DNA of 64,000 nucleotides, from NCBI GenBank assembly GCA_963832945.1, contig CAWHVV010000004.1:124001-188000 (forward strand), in the 5' to 3' direction. Both the position numbers and the translations under genes were made by a program. This DNA is from JAFEDN01 sp963832945. Lineage in GTDB: Bacteria; Pseudomonadota; Gammaproteobacteria; Coxiellales; Coxiellaceae. Shown piece by piece: positions 53,301 to 62,643 of the stretch; positions within the stretch are counted from its first letter, which is position 1; every line of letters begins with the position of its first letter. The notes beneath the pieces are model-generated. The model made no database searches. It saw nothing but the letters and a program-made list of their open reading frames with translations, and was not told the origin of the DNA.

Positions 53301-55206
53301 TACGCTGGCTTTGTATTACAAAAAAATACCTCCCAGTTTACATTTCTCTTTACCTAATCCTGCGATTGATTTTGATCGTAGCCCATTTTATGTATGCACG
53401 AATTTAACTGCCTGGCCAAGTCTAGGTGGGAGTCGCTCTGCAGGAGTAAGTTCCTTTGGTATTGGCGGTACAAATGCTCATGTAATATTGAGTGAAGTTG
53501 AGGAAGAAGAGATTTTAGAAATACCGATGCCATATTTTTTATTACCTTTATCAGCAAAAACATTACCTGCTTTATATACTTTAATTGAAAATTATATTCA
53601 TTTTTTAAAAAATATAAAAAATCCTGCATTACTAAAAAATATTTGTTATACAGCATCAATCGGAAGAATGCATTTTCCTCAACGTTTAGTAGTGACAGGT
53701 TTTAACTTAAACGATATTTTAAATGGCTTGCAGGATTCCTTCCATAATTTCTCAGAAAATCTAAGATATTTTGGCAATCCTCTAAAAAATATGCTCGATA
53801 ATTTTGCTCATCAATATATTATGGGACAGGATATAAATTGGTACGATATTTATAAAGATTTTCCTTGCAGGCGCGTGACTTTACCTGGCTATCCCTTTCA
53901 AAGGCAACGTTACTGGTTTGAGTTAGCAGAGATAAATAAAACGTATTCTATTTTAGGGAAACAGATTTCTTTGCCTTTTTTAGAACAAATCAGATTTGAA
54001 AATATTTATAGTATCAATGAGCCTCCTTATAATAAGGATCATCGTTTATTTGGTACTGTAGTGGTCCCCGGATCATCACATCTGGCTGTTTTTATTGCTT
54101 TACTTTATCATCTTTATCCTAATGCTCGGTATAGTTTACGAGATATTTTATTTTTAAATCCTTTCATTTTAATGGAAGTAGAAAATCGTCTTGTGCAAAT
54201 TATTTTAGATAGGCCGCATGATACGAATCCAGTGATCAGTTTAATCAGCTCAACTATGAATGGTTGGTTGACACATGTTACTGGAGAAGTCAAGATATTA
54301 AAACAGGAAAATGATGCTATTTACTCATTAGATATTAATTTTCTGAAAAAAAACTGTTTATCTGAACTATCTGGAGAAGATTTTTATAATCAAATATGGA
54401 TTCCTGGCGTTGATACAGGGAATTCTTTCAGATGGATTAAAAAAATTTGGTATACGCCTAATAAGGAAGCCATTGCTTGCTCAGAAATGCCGGATTCCAT
54501 AGATAAAATAGAAGAACTGCTACATCCGGGGTTAATTGAAACTTGTTTTCAATTATTGAATGCTGTTTGGCCATTTGACACAAAAAAATTACGCGAAGAA
54601 AAATTTATCTATGTGCCATTTAGCATTCAGAATGTTGCTTGTTTAAAAGTGTTGCCTGACCAATCTATGTGGAGTTACGCAAAAATTCAGGAATATAATC
54701 TGCAAAGACAAAGTGTTGTAGCAGATGTATTCTTACTGGATAACCAGGGGAATATATTTTTAGAAATAAAAAACTTTGAAGTGAGAAAGTTATATCAACA
54801 TGGTGCAAAGCTTGCTTTTAATTCTTCCAGATTTCCACAGGATCTGTCCCTTCCCAATTATGCCAATATACTAGAGCAAATTAATCAGGCATCTCAGTCT
54901 ATGAGGGTTATCATTTTAAAAGATTACATTACTTCTTTGGTAAGCAAAATGTTAAGCATTGATCCGGCTGCCGAACCGATTGATTCTAACCGTGGTTTTA
55001 TTGACTATGGTTTAGATTCCTTAATGTCGATAGAGCTTCGTAATCAGCTGCAAACCGATTTAAATATAAAATTATCACCTACTTTTCTATTTGATTATTC
55101 TACTATAAACCACGTGGTAAAATATATTGATTCTAACTGGATTACAACCGCTATTCAAAATGAATATGATGAATTAGCGTTGTTGCTTTCTGACAATAGT
55201 GCTTAG
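50392..55206 (+). CDS. Hybrid NRPS-PKS: A-PCP-KS-DH-ACP, no AT
   Basis: 1604 residues. Adenylation domain (about 20-515): LYTSGTTGKPKG at 175-186, FDLAIFEIF at 221-229, NLYGPSETT at 310-318, GRIDNQIKIRG at 417-427, NVNGKVDR at 503-510. PCP with Ser558 (FFDLGGHSLL). Ketosynthase (618-1035) with Cys781, His917 and His957. Then only the two linkers that normally flank an AT are left (LPLSAKTLPA and LPGYPFQRQRYWF), with about 110 residues between them. DH-like domain (about 1185-1480) with His1217 in HRLFGTVVVP; the usual Asp of the second motif is Glu1383. ACP with Ser1543 (DYGLDSLMSIEL). It would load an amino or aryl acid and extend it once. No condensation domain. AGGTGGG precedes the ATG. 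Confidence 0.92.
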   Translation: MTNVIDSKRLIHFSGIETGYSDFENQPIHIFFENTANLYPDKIAIIYYDQELSYREVNKLANQLARHLQYFGVGRESLVAICLERTPLLIITILAILKAGGAYLPLDPIHPSTRNQLILEEAKSKILITERKFLDNLTLKLGIKALCIEEDAIWKLYDTDNLNLSIQINFLAYVLYTSGTTGKPKGVAIEHQNCAAFLNWAKSAFGRDQVSGVLALTSICFDLAIFEIFLPLTLGTKIILIKRLEDLTILPFNVKNQITLINSVPAVIATILDLNILPVSVTSINLAGEPLSSMLLTRLFALSSIHQVCNLYGPSETTTYSTCAYFRSTNPERPSIGKPITGTYIFLLDENLQPVPAGCPGEIYIGGAGVARGYYNNFEETKNKFLNLSILQQESRRFFKTNDLAYFTEKGELQFLGRIDNQIKIRGMRVELEEIEAVLHSYPDIHHAAVIPEIREHAVEKLIAYIVTIEKIDTKQIRDHLKALLPDYMIPATFIFIDEMPLNVNGKVDRIKLSTYQEKPTTSASKRIMDTLVQIWQELLKNNNIKIHDNFFDLGGHSLLLIKMQKKIEENFSIIIEKTIFFSHPTVNDLSKYIEDKLMSKNIEHNLAENNRDLNYQDDIAIIGCACRFPGASTIDQFWENLCKGIESITDIPIKNDTVNWVNRAAVIPDIDLFDRQFFNYSVKEAQLLDPQQRIFLECVWEALENSGNTPEQYDGKIGVFSTIESSDYLEHVLSRYLNQDHIGNAEKFLIRISNDKEYLSTRISYKLNLKGPSLNVQTACSSSLVAVHLARQSLLLGECNLAVVGGISIHLGQENGYLYQEGMVSSPDGYCRAFSADANGTVFASGGGVVILKTYQQAKNDKDKIYALLKGSAINNDGIKKLGFTAPSVEGQATVINMALKSANLKADAISYVETHGTGTPLGDPIEVTALTRAFADRSSQLPRCALGSVKTNIGHLENAAGMAGFIKTTLALYYKKIPPSLHFSLPNPAIDFDRSPFYVCTNLTAWPSLGGSRSAGVSSFGIGGTNAHVILSEVEEEEILEIPMPYFLLPLSAKTLPALYTLIENYIHFLKNIKNPALLKNICYTASIGRMHFPQRLVVTGFNLNDILNGLQDSFHNFSENLRYFGNPLKNMLDNFAHQYIMGQDINWYDIYKDFPCRRVTLPGYPFQRQRYWFELAEINKTYSILGKQISLPFLEQIRFENIYSINEPPYNKDHRLFGTVVVPGSSHLAVFIALLYHLYPNARYSLRDILFLNPFILMEVENRLVQIILDRPHDTNPVISLISSTMNGWLTHVTGEVKILKQENDAIYSLDINFLKKNCLSELSGEDFYNQIWIPGVDTGNSFRWIKKIWYTPNKEAIACSEMPDSIDKIEELLHPGLIETCFQLLNAVWPFDTKKLREEKFIYVPFSIQNVACLKVLPDQSMWSYAKIQEYNLQRQSVVADVFLLDNQGNIFLEIKNFEVRKLYQHGAKLAFNSSRFPQDLSLPNYANILEQINQASQSMRVIILKDYITSLVSKMLSIDPAAEPIDSNRGFIDYGLDSLMSIELRNQLQTDLNIKLSPTFLFDYSTINHVVKYIDSNWITTAIQNEYDELALLLSDNSA

Positions 55207-55220
55207 GCTAGGAGATTGGA

Positions 55221-58200
55221 GTGATCACGCAAGAAAAGATTTTAGCTGCCCTAAAAAGAGCAAGACAACGCATTCAACTTTTGGAAAATTCAGTTAATGA
55301 GCCTGTTGCTATTATTGGAATGGCTTGCCGTTTTCCCGGACACGTTGATACCCCAGAATTATTATGGGAAGCATTGATAACGCAACGCGATTGCATCAGT
55401 GAAATTCCGAGATCCCGTTGGGACATTAATCAATATTTTGATAAAGACGTAAATACTAAAGGAAAAATGTATGTCCGTGAAGGCGGCTTTATTGACAATA
55501 TTGATCAATTTGATCCTAGTTTTTTCAATATCTCTCCCCGGGAAGCCAATGCAATCGATCCGCAGCAACGATTGCTACTTGAAGTCGGTTGGGAAGCATT
55601 GGAATCCGCTGCACAATCCCCTGAAAAAATTTATGAGAAGCCCGTCGGCATTTATATTGGTTTAAGCCGGCAGGAATATACAAATATTGCCTATGGCTTG
55701 TCGCCCGCTGCGATCGATCCCTATACCGGATTAGGCAGTTTTCAAAGCATGGCAGCGGGCCGGTTAGCTTATTTTTTAGGAGTTAGAGGACCGGCTATGG
55801 TAATAGATACTGCCTGTTCTTCCTCGTTAGTTGCGCTACATCAAGCGTGTCAAAGTTTAAAAATGAAAGAATGTGATTTGGCGCTGGCTGGGGGAATTTC
55901 CATTATGCTCTCTCCTCTTGGGACTATTTTCGCCTGCAAAATGAAGGCATTATCACCAGATGGACGTTGTCATTCATTTGATGAAAATGCCAATGGCTAT
56001 GGCAGAGGAGAAGGAGTCGGAATTGTAGTATTAAAACGGCTTAACGATGCCTTGGCTGATCATGATAATATCTTAGCTGTAGTTGCAGGTTCAGCGGTTA
56101 ATCACGATGGAAAGAGTAGTGGATTGACTGTTCCTAATGGGCAAGCCCAAAGAGAGTTGCTCAAGCAAGCCTTATCTAATGCTAAATTGAACCCCGAAGA
56201 TATTACCTATATTGAAGCTCATGCTACGGGCACTTTTTTAGGAGATCCCATAGAAGTAAATGCTATCCTGGATATTTTTTCTACGCCAAAGCGGATTTCT
56301 CCTCTTTATTTAGGTTCTATTAAACCTAATATCGGTCATTTAGAGTCTGCGGCAGGAGTTGCCAGTCTGATAAAAGTGATAGGGATGTTAAACAAAAAAG
56401 TTATTCCAAAACAACTTCATTTCAATCAACTGAATTCTCATATTGTGCAAGATGCCAATTTGGTCATTCCAACGGAAACTCTTTCCTGGAAAGAAGACAA
56501 ATATTTTGCTGGTGTGAGTTCTTTTGGGTTCAGTGGAACTAATGCTCATGTGTTATTGACGGAAGGAAATTCTCATCGAAAAAGCAATGTAAATATCGAA
56601 TCAGAATTATATTTATTGCCCTTATCTGCTAAAAACTTGTCGGCGTTAACAGCTTTAGCAGAACGATATGTTATCTTTCTCAAAAAAAATAATGATAACA
56701 ACATGCTGGCAAATATATGTTATACAGCGTCTGTGGGACGTATGCATTTTCCTGTGCGAATAGTAATTTTGGCTAAAGATATATCGACAATGATCAAGCA
56801 AATATTAATATGGCTGGATTCACCAGTTGCAGGAACCATTATAGGAGAAGACCGGTCGGGAATATCTAACGCGTATATTGCTGGTAATTCAGTAGACTGG
56901 GATGCCTATTTCTCAAAATTTAGCTGTAGCCGCATGAGCCTGCCAACTTATCCTTTTCAAAGGCAATCCTGTTGGGTGGAGAAAGACTATTCTAATTTAA
57001 ATCAATACAATGGTAAATTAAATGTCCATCCTTTATTAGGAGAACGTATTCACTCTTCAGTTGCTTATATGCAATTTCAGAATGTGATTGATTTAAATGA
57101 TTCTCAATTAAAATTTCTGGATGATCATCGACTGAGTAATAAACCAATTTTTCCTGGCACAGGGTTTATCGACATACTACTCATTGCTAGCAGATTTGCT
57201 CTTAAGAAAAATAAATTTGTTCTGAGTGAGATAAATATAAATAAGCCACTGTTTTTATCAAAAGAAAAAAATATAGCTTTATCCACTCTCCTAAACCTTC
57301 AGAGTAATTTTTTTATAATTAAAATTAATAGTAGTGTCGATGAAGTCAAACATAAAAATTCAGAATGGTTAGAACATGTTTCAGCAAAAGTATCACTTAC
57401 TGAAGATTTCTTTATACCAGAGCTTAGTAAAATTAATAATGGATTAAAAGACGATTCTTTTAATAAAATATCAGCTGAAAATTTTCGATCATTATTTGAA
57501 AATACTGATACTCAAGGATTGTATTACGGTCCTTATTTTCAGAATATTAAAGATATTTATATCAATTCTACAGGAATTATCAAGGGTGTCATTGAGAGCG
57601 TTCCGGAATTAGTTTCGAGTATTAAAGATTATTTCATTCATCCTTCCTTATTAGATTCCTGTTTAAGAATATGTACTATGGCGCTTCCTGAATCTGAAAG
57701 AAACTCACTCCTTATGCCTATTGCCGTGCGATATTTAAAAATTTTCCGTTCAGCAGATAAAATTCTTTACAGTTATGCCTCATTGACTTCTGATAAGTTA
57801 AAGGAAGGTTGTTATGAGATAGATTTTGTTATTCATGATGAGAATAATAACGTTATTCTAGAATTGCACGGACTAAAATTAAAAAAAATGAATGCCAATA
57901 ATTTTCTAAAACCCGCTTCGATTATTTATCAACCCGGATGGATAGCGTCCCCTTTAATAAAGACTATTGAGGTTATACCAAAAAATAAATTTTATTTTAT
58001 TTTTGGAAACAGGGATGAACTCACTGAGTCAATTACCTTATTTTTAAAAGAGCAGGGTCATAACTATATCATTGTTTATGCTGGAAACAACTATGAAGAG
58101 CAAGATGAAGGAAAAATTATAATTAATTATAAAAATAAAGAAGATTATTTGACCGTAATGACAAAGTATTTGAAGCCAAATACCAAAAATTGTTTTGGAA

Positions 58201-60701
58201 TTTTGCATCTCTGGAGCATTCAAAATAAATCATGTTCTATTTTTAATACAGATCAGTTGTTAAATAACATTAGTTTAAGCCAGGAAACAGCATTATACCT
58301 AATTCAAATTATTATAAAGTTGACCATATCAGATAGTTTTCCTATTCTATTTGTGACTACTATGGTAAACATGATCAGTAATAATCATTCTCAGATTAAT
58401 CCTGATCAGGCCCCAATATGGGGATTGATTAAAGTGGTCAACCTGGAACATCCCAATTTAAAATGTGCGCTCATTGATTTAGAGCTGGAAAAAGATTTTA
58501 TTCAGCAAGCAGAAATTATCTTAAATGAATGTAATTATTTTCGTAAAAAATCGAATAATAGAATTGCTTACAGAGCAGGTTTGAGATATGTGGAAAAGCT
58601 TTTTCCATTGCCTGAGAATAAAAATGGATTTCCAGGTGAAGTGGAATTTCAAGAAATAAGGCCTCCTAATCCTGGTCAACATGAGATTCTCGTTGAAATT
58701 CATTATATTGGATTGAACTTTAAAGATGTATTGTTATCTCTAAATGCATTTAGTTCTAGTGAGTCAATGAAAAATTATGGATTTGAATTGAGTGGTAAAG
58801 TACTGGCTATTGGCGAATATGTAGAGAATTTTAAAAAAGGAGATTGTATAGTAGGTTTTGCTCCGCGTCATAGAATGGGAAATTTTGCTGTAATTAATGA
58901 AAATTTTCTAAAGAAAATTCCTAAAAATATTAGCTTGCAACAAGCGGCCACAATACCTATTGCATTTATCACCGCTTATTATGGTTTACATGAATGTGCA
59001 AAAATAAAAAATGGAGACAAGATTTTAATTCATGCTGCCGCAGGTGGGGTGGGTCTTGCCGCTATCCAATTGGCGCAACGAGTTGGCGCTGAAATTTTTG
59101 CCACAGCTCATCCTGATAAGTGGCCGTTACTTCGTTCAATGGGCATAGAAAATCTCATGAGTTCACGTAATTTGGAATATGCTGACGTAATTATGAATCT
59201 AACTGAAGGCGAAGGTGTTGACATCATACTTAATAGTCTTAGTGGAGATTTTATTAGTAAAAATATAAGTATACTTAAAAAAAATGGTACTTTTGTTGAA
59301 ATTGGAAAAAGAGAAATTTGGAATGCAGCAGAGGTTGCAGCAATTCGTCCGGACATTCATTATCGAGTTTTTGATCTTTCTGATTTCATTAATAAAGAGA
59401 ATGATTTTTTTATAAAAAATTTAGAGACTATTTTGGATTCTATTGAGAAAAAAGAGATAAAACCGCTATTTTTTACCAAGTTTTCGATTGATAATATTAA
59501 GCATGCTTTCAAATATATGGCCAAGGGCAAGCATTCAGGTAAAGTGATTATTGACACAGGTAACTACCAAAAAAATAACATTATATTAGATTCTCAGGCC
59601 TCTTATTTAATTACCGGAGGTCTGGGAGGTTTAGGCATTTCAACGGCACGTCATTTAATTCGGAAAGGGGCTCGTCATTTGATTTTAATAGGAAGAAAAT
59701 TATCTGATGAGAAGAAATTTGAAATTATTGATAACTTGAAACAAGCCGGTGCGCAAACGGTCTCTATTCATCTAATGGATGTTGCTGACTTTTCAAATTT
59801 AGCAACACTTTTTAGTCATATTACGACACAGCTTCCGTTGCTAAAAGGCATTGTTCATGCTGCTGGGGTACTAAAAGACGGCCTGCTAATGAATATGGAA
59901 TGGGAAAATTTTTTAGAGGTTTTTCAAGCAAAAATTTTGGGAACCTGGAATTTGCATTCTCTTAGCATAAATTATCCTCTGGACTTTTTTATTTGTTATT
60001 CTTCGCTAACTTCAATAATGGGAGCGTATGGCCAAGCTAATTATGCAGCCGCTAATGCATTTATGGATGCCTGTATGCAAGATCGCTTTTTAAAAAAATT
60101 ATCAGGAATCAGTCTTAATTGGGGACCTTGGGAGGAAGCGGGAATGGCAGCCAATATGACACTGGCAAACCAAAAAAGATTATCCAGACAAGGATTATAT
60201 CCTTTAAAATCAACGGTTGCATTTTCTGGGCTTGATTCGGTTTTGTCAATTTCAGATAATAGTTGTCAATTCATCATAGCTACTGTGGATTGGCAAAAAT
60301 ATAATCGTGAATTAAATAATATTTTTATTCACTCTTATGTTGAATTTCTTTTAAAAAATGAAGGTTATGACTTTAATGAGAAAATTTTTAAAAATGAATT
60401 TGCTGCTGGCTCATTAGAAGAACAAAGAAAATTATTGTTAAACTATCTGCATTCGCAAATTAAGAAGATCACTGAAAATATCGATGTGGCTATTAATTAC
60501 CATACTGTATTAGCAGATTTGGGAGTAGATTCACTAATGGCAATTGAGTTGATTCATCTTATTGAAACCGATTTTCACTGCAAGATTATTGACAATATAT
60601 TCTTTAAATATAAAACTGTGGGATCATTAATTGATTATTTATTAATGAAGCTTGATAATGTCTTGAGTTTAACTGGCCAAGATGCTTTTTTGCCGGTATG
60701 A
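55221..60701 (+). CDS. Reducing type I PKS: KS-DH-ER-KR-ACP, no AT
   Basis: 1826 residues. The start is the GTG at 55221 with AGGAG before it. The N-terminal helix LAALKRARQRIQLLE is a docking-type segment. KS (27-450) has Cys199 (DTACSSS), His334 and His373. The AT is missing; only its flanking linkers (YLLPLSAKN, LPTYPFQRQSCW) remain. DH (about 600-890) with His636 and Asp812; the HxxxGxxxxP Gly is Asn640. A structural KR half (about 900-1110) precedes the ER (1130-1445, HAAAGGVGLAAIQ) and the catalytic KR (1460-1640, YLITGGLGGLG, Tyr1608, B-type Asp in VLKDG). ACP Ser1771 (LGVDSLMAIEL). It would fully reduce the added unit. No thioesterase; release must come from elsewhere. Confidence 0.92.
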   Translation: MITQEKILAALKRARQRIQLLENSVNEPVAIIGMACRFPGHVDTPELLWEALITQRDCISEIPRSRWDINQYFDKDVNTKGKMYVREGGFIDNIDQFDPSFFNISPREANAIDPQQRLLLEVGWEALESAAQSPEKIYEKPVGIYIGLSRQEYTNIAYGLSPAAIDPYTGLGSFQSMAAGRLAYFLGVRGPAMVIDTACSSSLVALHQACQSLKMKECDLALAGGISIMLSPLGTIFACKMKALSPDGRCHSFDENANGYGRGEGVGIVVLKRLNDALADHDNILAVVAGSAVNHDGKSSGLTVPNGQAQRELLKQALSNAKLNPEDITYIEAHATGTFLGDPIEVNAILDIFSTPKRISPLYLGSIKPNIGHLESAAGVASLIKVIGMLNKKVIPKQLHFNQLNSHIVQDANLVIPTETLSWKEDKYFAGVSSFGFSGTNAHVLLTEGNSHRKSNVNIESELYLLPLSAKNLSALTALAERYVIFLKKNNDNNMLANICYTASVGRMHFPVRIVILAKDISTMIKQILIWLDSPVAGTIIGEDRSGISNAYIAGNSVDWDAYFSKFSCSRMSLPTYPFQRQSCWVEKDYSNLNQYNGKLNVHPLLGERIHSSVAYMQFQNVIDLNDSQLKFLDDHRLSNKPIFPGTGFIDILLIASRFALKKNKFVLSEININKPLFLSKEKNIALSTLLNLQSNFFIIKINSSVDEVKHKNSEWLEHVSAKVSLTEDFFIPELSKINNGLKDDSFNKISAENFRSLFENTDTQGLYYGPYFQNIKDIYINSTGIIKGVIESVPELVSSIKDYFIHPSLLDSCLRICTMALPESERNSLLMPIAVRYLKIFRSADKILYSYASLTSDKLKEGCYEIDFVIHDENNNVILELHGLKLKKMNANNFLKPASIIYQPGWIASPLIKTIEVIPKNKFYFIFGNRDELTESITLFLKEQGHNYIIVYAGNNYEEQDEGKIIINYKNKEDYLTVMTKYLKPNTKNCFGILHLWSIQNKSCSIFNTDQLLNNISLSQETALYLIQIIIKLTISDSFPILFVTTMVNMISNNHSQINPDQAPIWGLIKVVNLEHPNLKCALIDLELEKDFIQQAEIILNECNYFRKKSNNRIAYRAGLRYVEKLFPLPENKNGFPGEVEFQEIRPPNPGQHEILVEIHYIGLNFKDVLLSLNAFSSSESMKNYGFELSGKVLAIGEYVENFKKGDCIVGFAPRHRMGNFAVINENFLKKIPKNISLQQAATIPIAFITAYYGLHECAKIKNGDKILIHAAAGGVGLAAIQLAQRVGAEIFATAHPDKWPLLRSMGIENLMSSRNLEYADVIMNLTEGEGVDIILNSLSGDFISKNISILKKNGTFVEIGKREIWNAAEVAAIRPDIHYRVFDLSDFINKENDFFIKNLETILDSIEKKEIKPLFFTKFSIDNIKHAFKYMAKGKHSGKVIIDTGNYQKNNIILDSQASYLITGGLGGLGISTARHLIRKGARHLILIGRKLSDEKKFEIIDNLKQAGAQTVSIHLMDVADFSNLATLFSHITTQLPLLKGIVHAAGVLKDGLLMNMEWENFLEVFQAKILGTWNLHSLSINYPLDFFICYSSLTSIMGAYGQANYAAANAFMDACMQDRFLKKLSGISLNWGPWEEAGMAANMTLANQKRLSRQGLYPLKSTVAFSGLDSVLSISDNSCQFIIATVDWQKYNRELNNIFIHSYVEFLLKNEGYDFNEKIFKNEFAAGSLEEQRKLLLNYLHSQIKKITENIDVAINYHTVLADLGVDSLMAIELIHLIETDFHCKIIDNIFFKYKTVGSLIDYLLMKLDNVLSLTGQDAFLPV

Positions 60702-60909
60702 ATATCGACACAGGGTATGCAATTAACGTCGATTGTGAATCGTACATCAGGGGCTGCTTTATCCGTTATTAGTAATAAACCTTAATGGAGATTAAACCAG
60801 TATGAATAGTTCGAACAAGTGCAAAAATTGCACTTGTTCGAAATGAGGGCAGTCGAGCGGTAACCAGAGAAATTGAATATTATAATCTGGATGCTATTCT
60901 CTCTGTGTA
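60702..60909. other. Convergent intergenic region after the PKS
   Basis: No ORF. It contains the hairpin at 60810-60842 and nothing else I can name. Confidence 0.5.
60810..60842. terminator. Perfect 15-bp hairpin between convergent genes
   Basis: TTCGAACAAGTGCAA and TTGCACTTGTTCGAA are exact inverted repeats around AAA. The place (between two convergent genes) suggests a two-way terminator, but no T run follows on either strand, so a protein-binding site or REP element is also possible. Confidence 0.4.
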
Positions 60910-62374
60910 CTAAGTATAGCAGCAAGGCCAGTAATACCTTGAAGGGGATTCTTCATTTTCTTTTTTTACGTCTGATGGAAAGAAAGATAATTTTGTCCTT
61001 CGGGATTCCCTTATAAAACTTTTACATGCTGGACTTAATAAAGCGGCTACCATCAAAAATATACCTGCCAGTATGCCGCAAGAACTAGTATGATCACTCC
61101 CATTCCGACCTACTCTATCAAATAAACCTGTTAAGGAGTGATCAAAGATAGATAAGATATTTTCAGTCCCTAAAAAGGCGAGCATCAAAAGGGTTAATGT
61201 GAAAAAAATAGCTTTTTTACCAGCTAATTTGCGGCGTCCTAAATTGACATGGTGCATAAATATTGGGTTCTCTCCATCGTATCTTTTAATTAAACTGGAA
61301 ATCATTTTAGCATGTTCTGTAGTCAATTTGGATTCATCACAATAGCGATAATTACCTTTTTTTTCATGATTGATAGCTCTGAATGCTTGCAAATCCCAAC
61401 GACCTTTTTCTTCATTTTCTGCATAAAGAAAGTCTACGTCGGGTGGGATAAGCACCTCTGCTTCCATATTGGCATAGAGCATGAGATGAGAAATATCTTT
61501 TGCTATAGGATTAAGTGAAGGAGACTGGTGATAATAAGTCATATTTTTTCCGAAATGACGAACATAGGCTTTGATGGTGCTGGTCGAGGTAAACTTGTTT
61601 GAAAAAATTAATTTCTGGTTGGCTGCGGCTTTTTTTCTCTCCTGCAGAAAGCTATCTCTGGTCAGAGATCCATGCTCACCTCTGTAGAGATTAAGAGGCA
61701 TTTCCGGCTCATTATAAGGTCTGGATAAAGCATGAGCGATCAAACAGATATTTATGAGAATAAACATCACGTTGTTTACCTCTTTTTTTAAAAATGGCTT
61801 TGATTTTTTATCACAAAATAAACAACATATTAAAACTTGAGAAATTCCAGCCCAAATTTGCTGAAGATATTCATTATCATCATAATTTTCAGTTCCAAAA
61901 CTACGCATAATGGACTTTTCAGATGCCGCTAAATTAAGAAATTTATTTATTTGCGTGTCAGATTTATCTTCCCATAATTCAATAGCCTTTCTTTCAGCAG
62001 GATGGTACTCTGAAAGATTAAGATTTGACGTCTTCGGAGGACGAGGTCCAAAATTAAAAAATGGAAGGCTTTTATTAAGTTGTTCAACCGTAAAAATGAT
62101 TTGTTCGAAATTGACATGAGCCCGGAATATACTGGAAAGATTAAAAGATAATTGATCCACCTGCACCATACAATCTTCCTGTTCAAATTGTACAGTTACT
62201 TGCTTGGGGTCATCTATGTATGATTTGACAATGAATTCTAAATCCCATGTCTCCGGGTTTTTTTTCCGGGGACCATAAATAAATGACAGGGTCAGATTTT
62301 TTAATATCTACTGTAATTTCTTGAATTTCCGATGTCGGTAAAAGGGGCGAAATTAGTGTGTCTTTTTGATTCAT
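60910..62374 (-). pseudogene. ADP-ribosyltransferase-like membrane effector, frame shift at an A8 run
   Basis: The long frame (60910-62169, 419 residues) has the R-S-E signature of ART toxins: LYRGEHG with Arg163, KFTSTST with Ser195-Thr-Ser, and MEAEVLIPPDVDF with Glu236-x-Glu238. Two membrane segments follow (about 318-338, IFFTLTLLMLAFLG, and 363-383, GILAGIFLMVAALL), so the enzyme would be membrane-anchored. Upstream, a start at 62374 (MNQKDTLISPLLPTSEIQ) leads in another frame to an A8 run at 62258-62265; with seven A the frames join as PETWDLEFIVKSYIDD. So the true protein probably has about 487 residues. Sequencing error or transcriptional slippage are both possible. The 3' end reads PCCYT. 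Confidence 0.65.
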
Positions 62375-62643
62375 CTTTTAAACCTTTTTCAAAGTATTAA
62401 CGAATAATATTCAAGAAAAATGACAATAGCAAGTGTCCAATTTTAGATTCAATTTCACCGAATATTTACTACTGTCAAGTATAACTAATTGAAATATAAA
62501 ACATTTTACGAAAATTATTTCATTTCTGGTGCAGAGGCTTTATCTTCAGATTTATCTATTAATTAATGTCTTCTTAAGGTTGGGATGCAATAATATTGTA
62601 CGTAGGAAAAATTTCAGAACTCCAAAAGTGAAAAAATAAAAAA
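62375..62643. other. AT-rich divergent intergenic region
   Basis: It separates the ART-like gene from the last gene and must contain both promoters. I see no repeat of the 216-bp family and no clear promoter pair. Confidence 0.4.

Noticed and set aside
53354..53659. Minus-strand ORF inside the NRPS-PKS gene
   Set aside because: Lies antisense to conserved KS and linker sequence; no start signal.
50392..55206. Condensation domain in the NRPS part
   Set aside because: The sequence goes from the adenylation domain to one PCP and straight to the KS; no HHxxxDG motif is present.
60900..60960. CCYT end of the ART-like protein as a fourth CaaX box
   Set aside because: Tyr and Thr at the last places fit prenylation poorly; the Cys pair might be lipidated otherwise, but nothing supports it.
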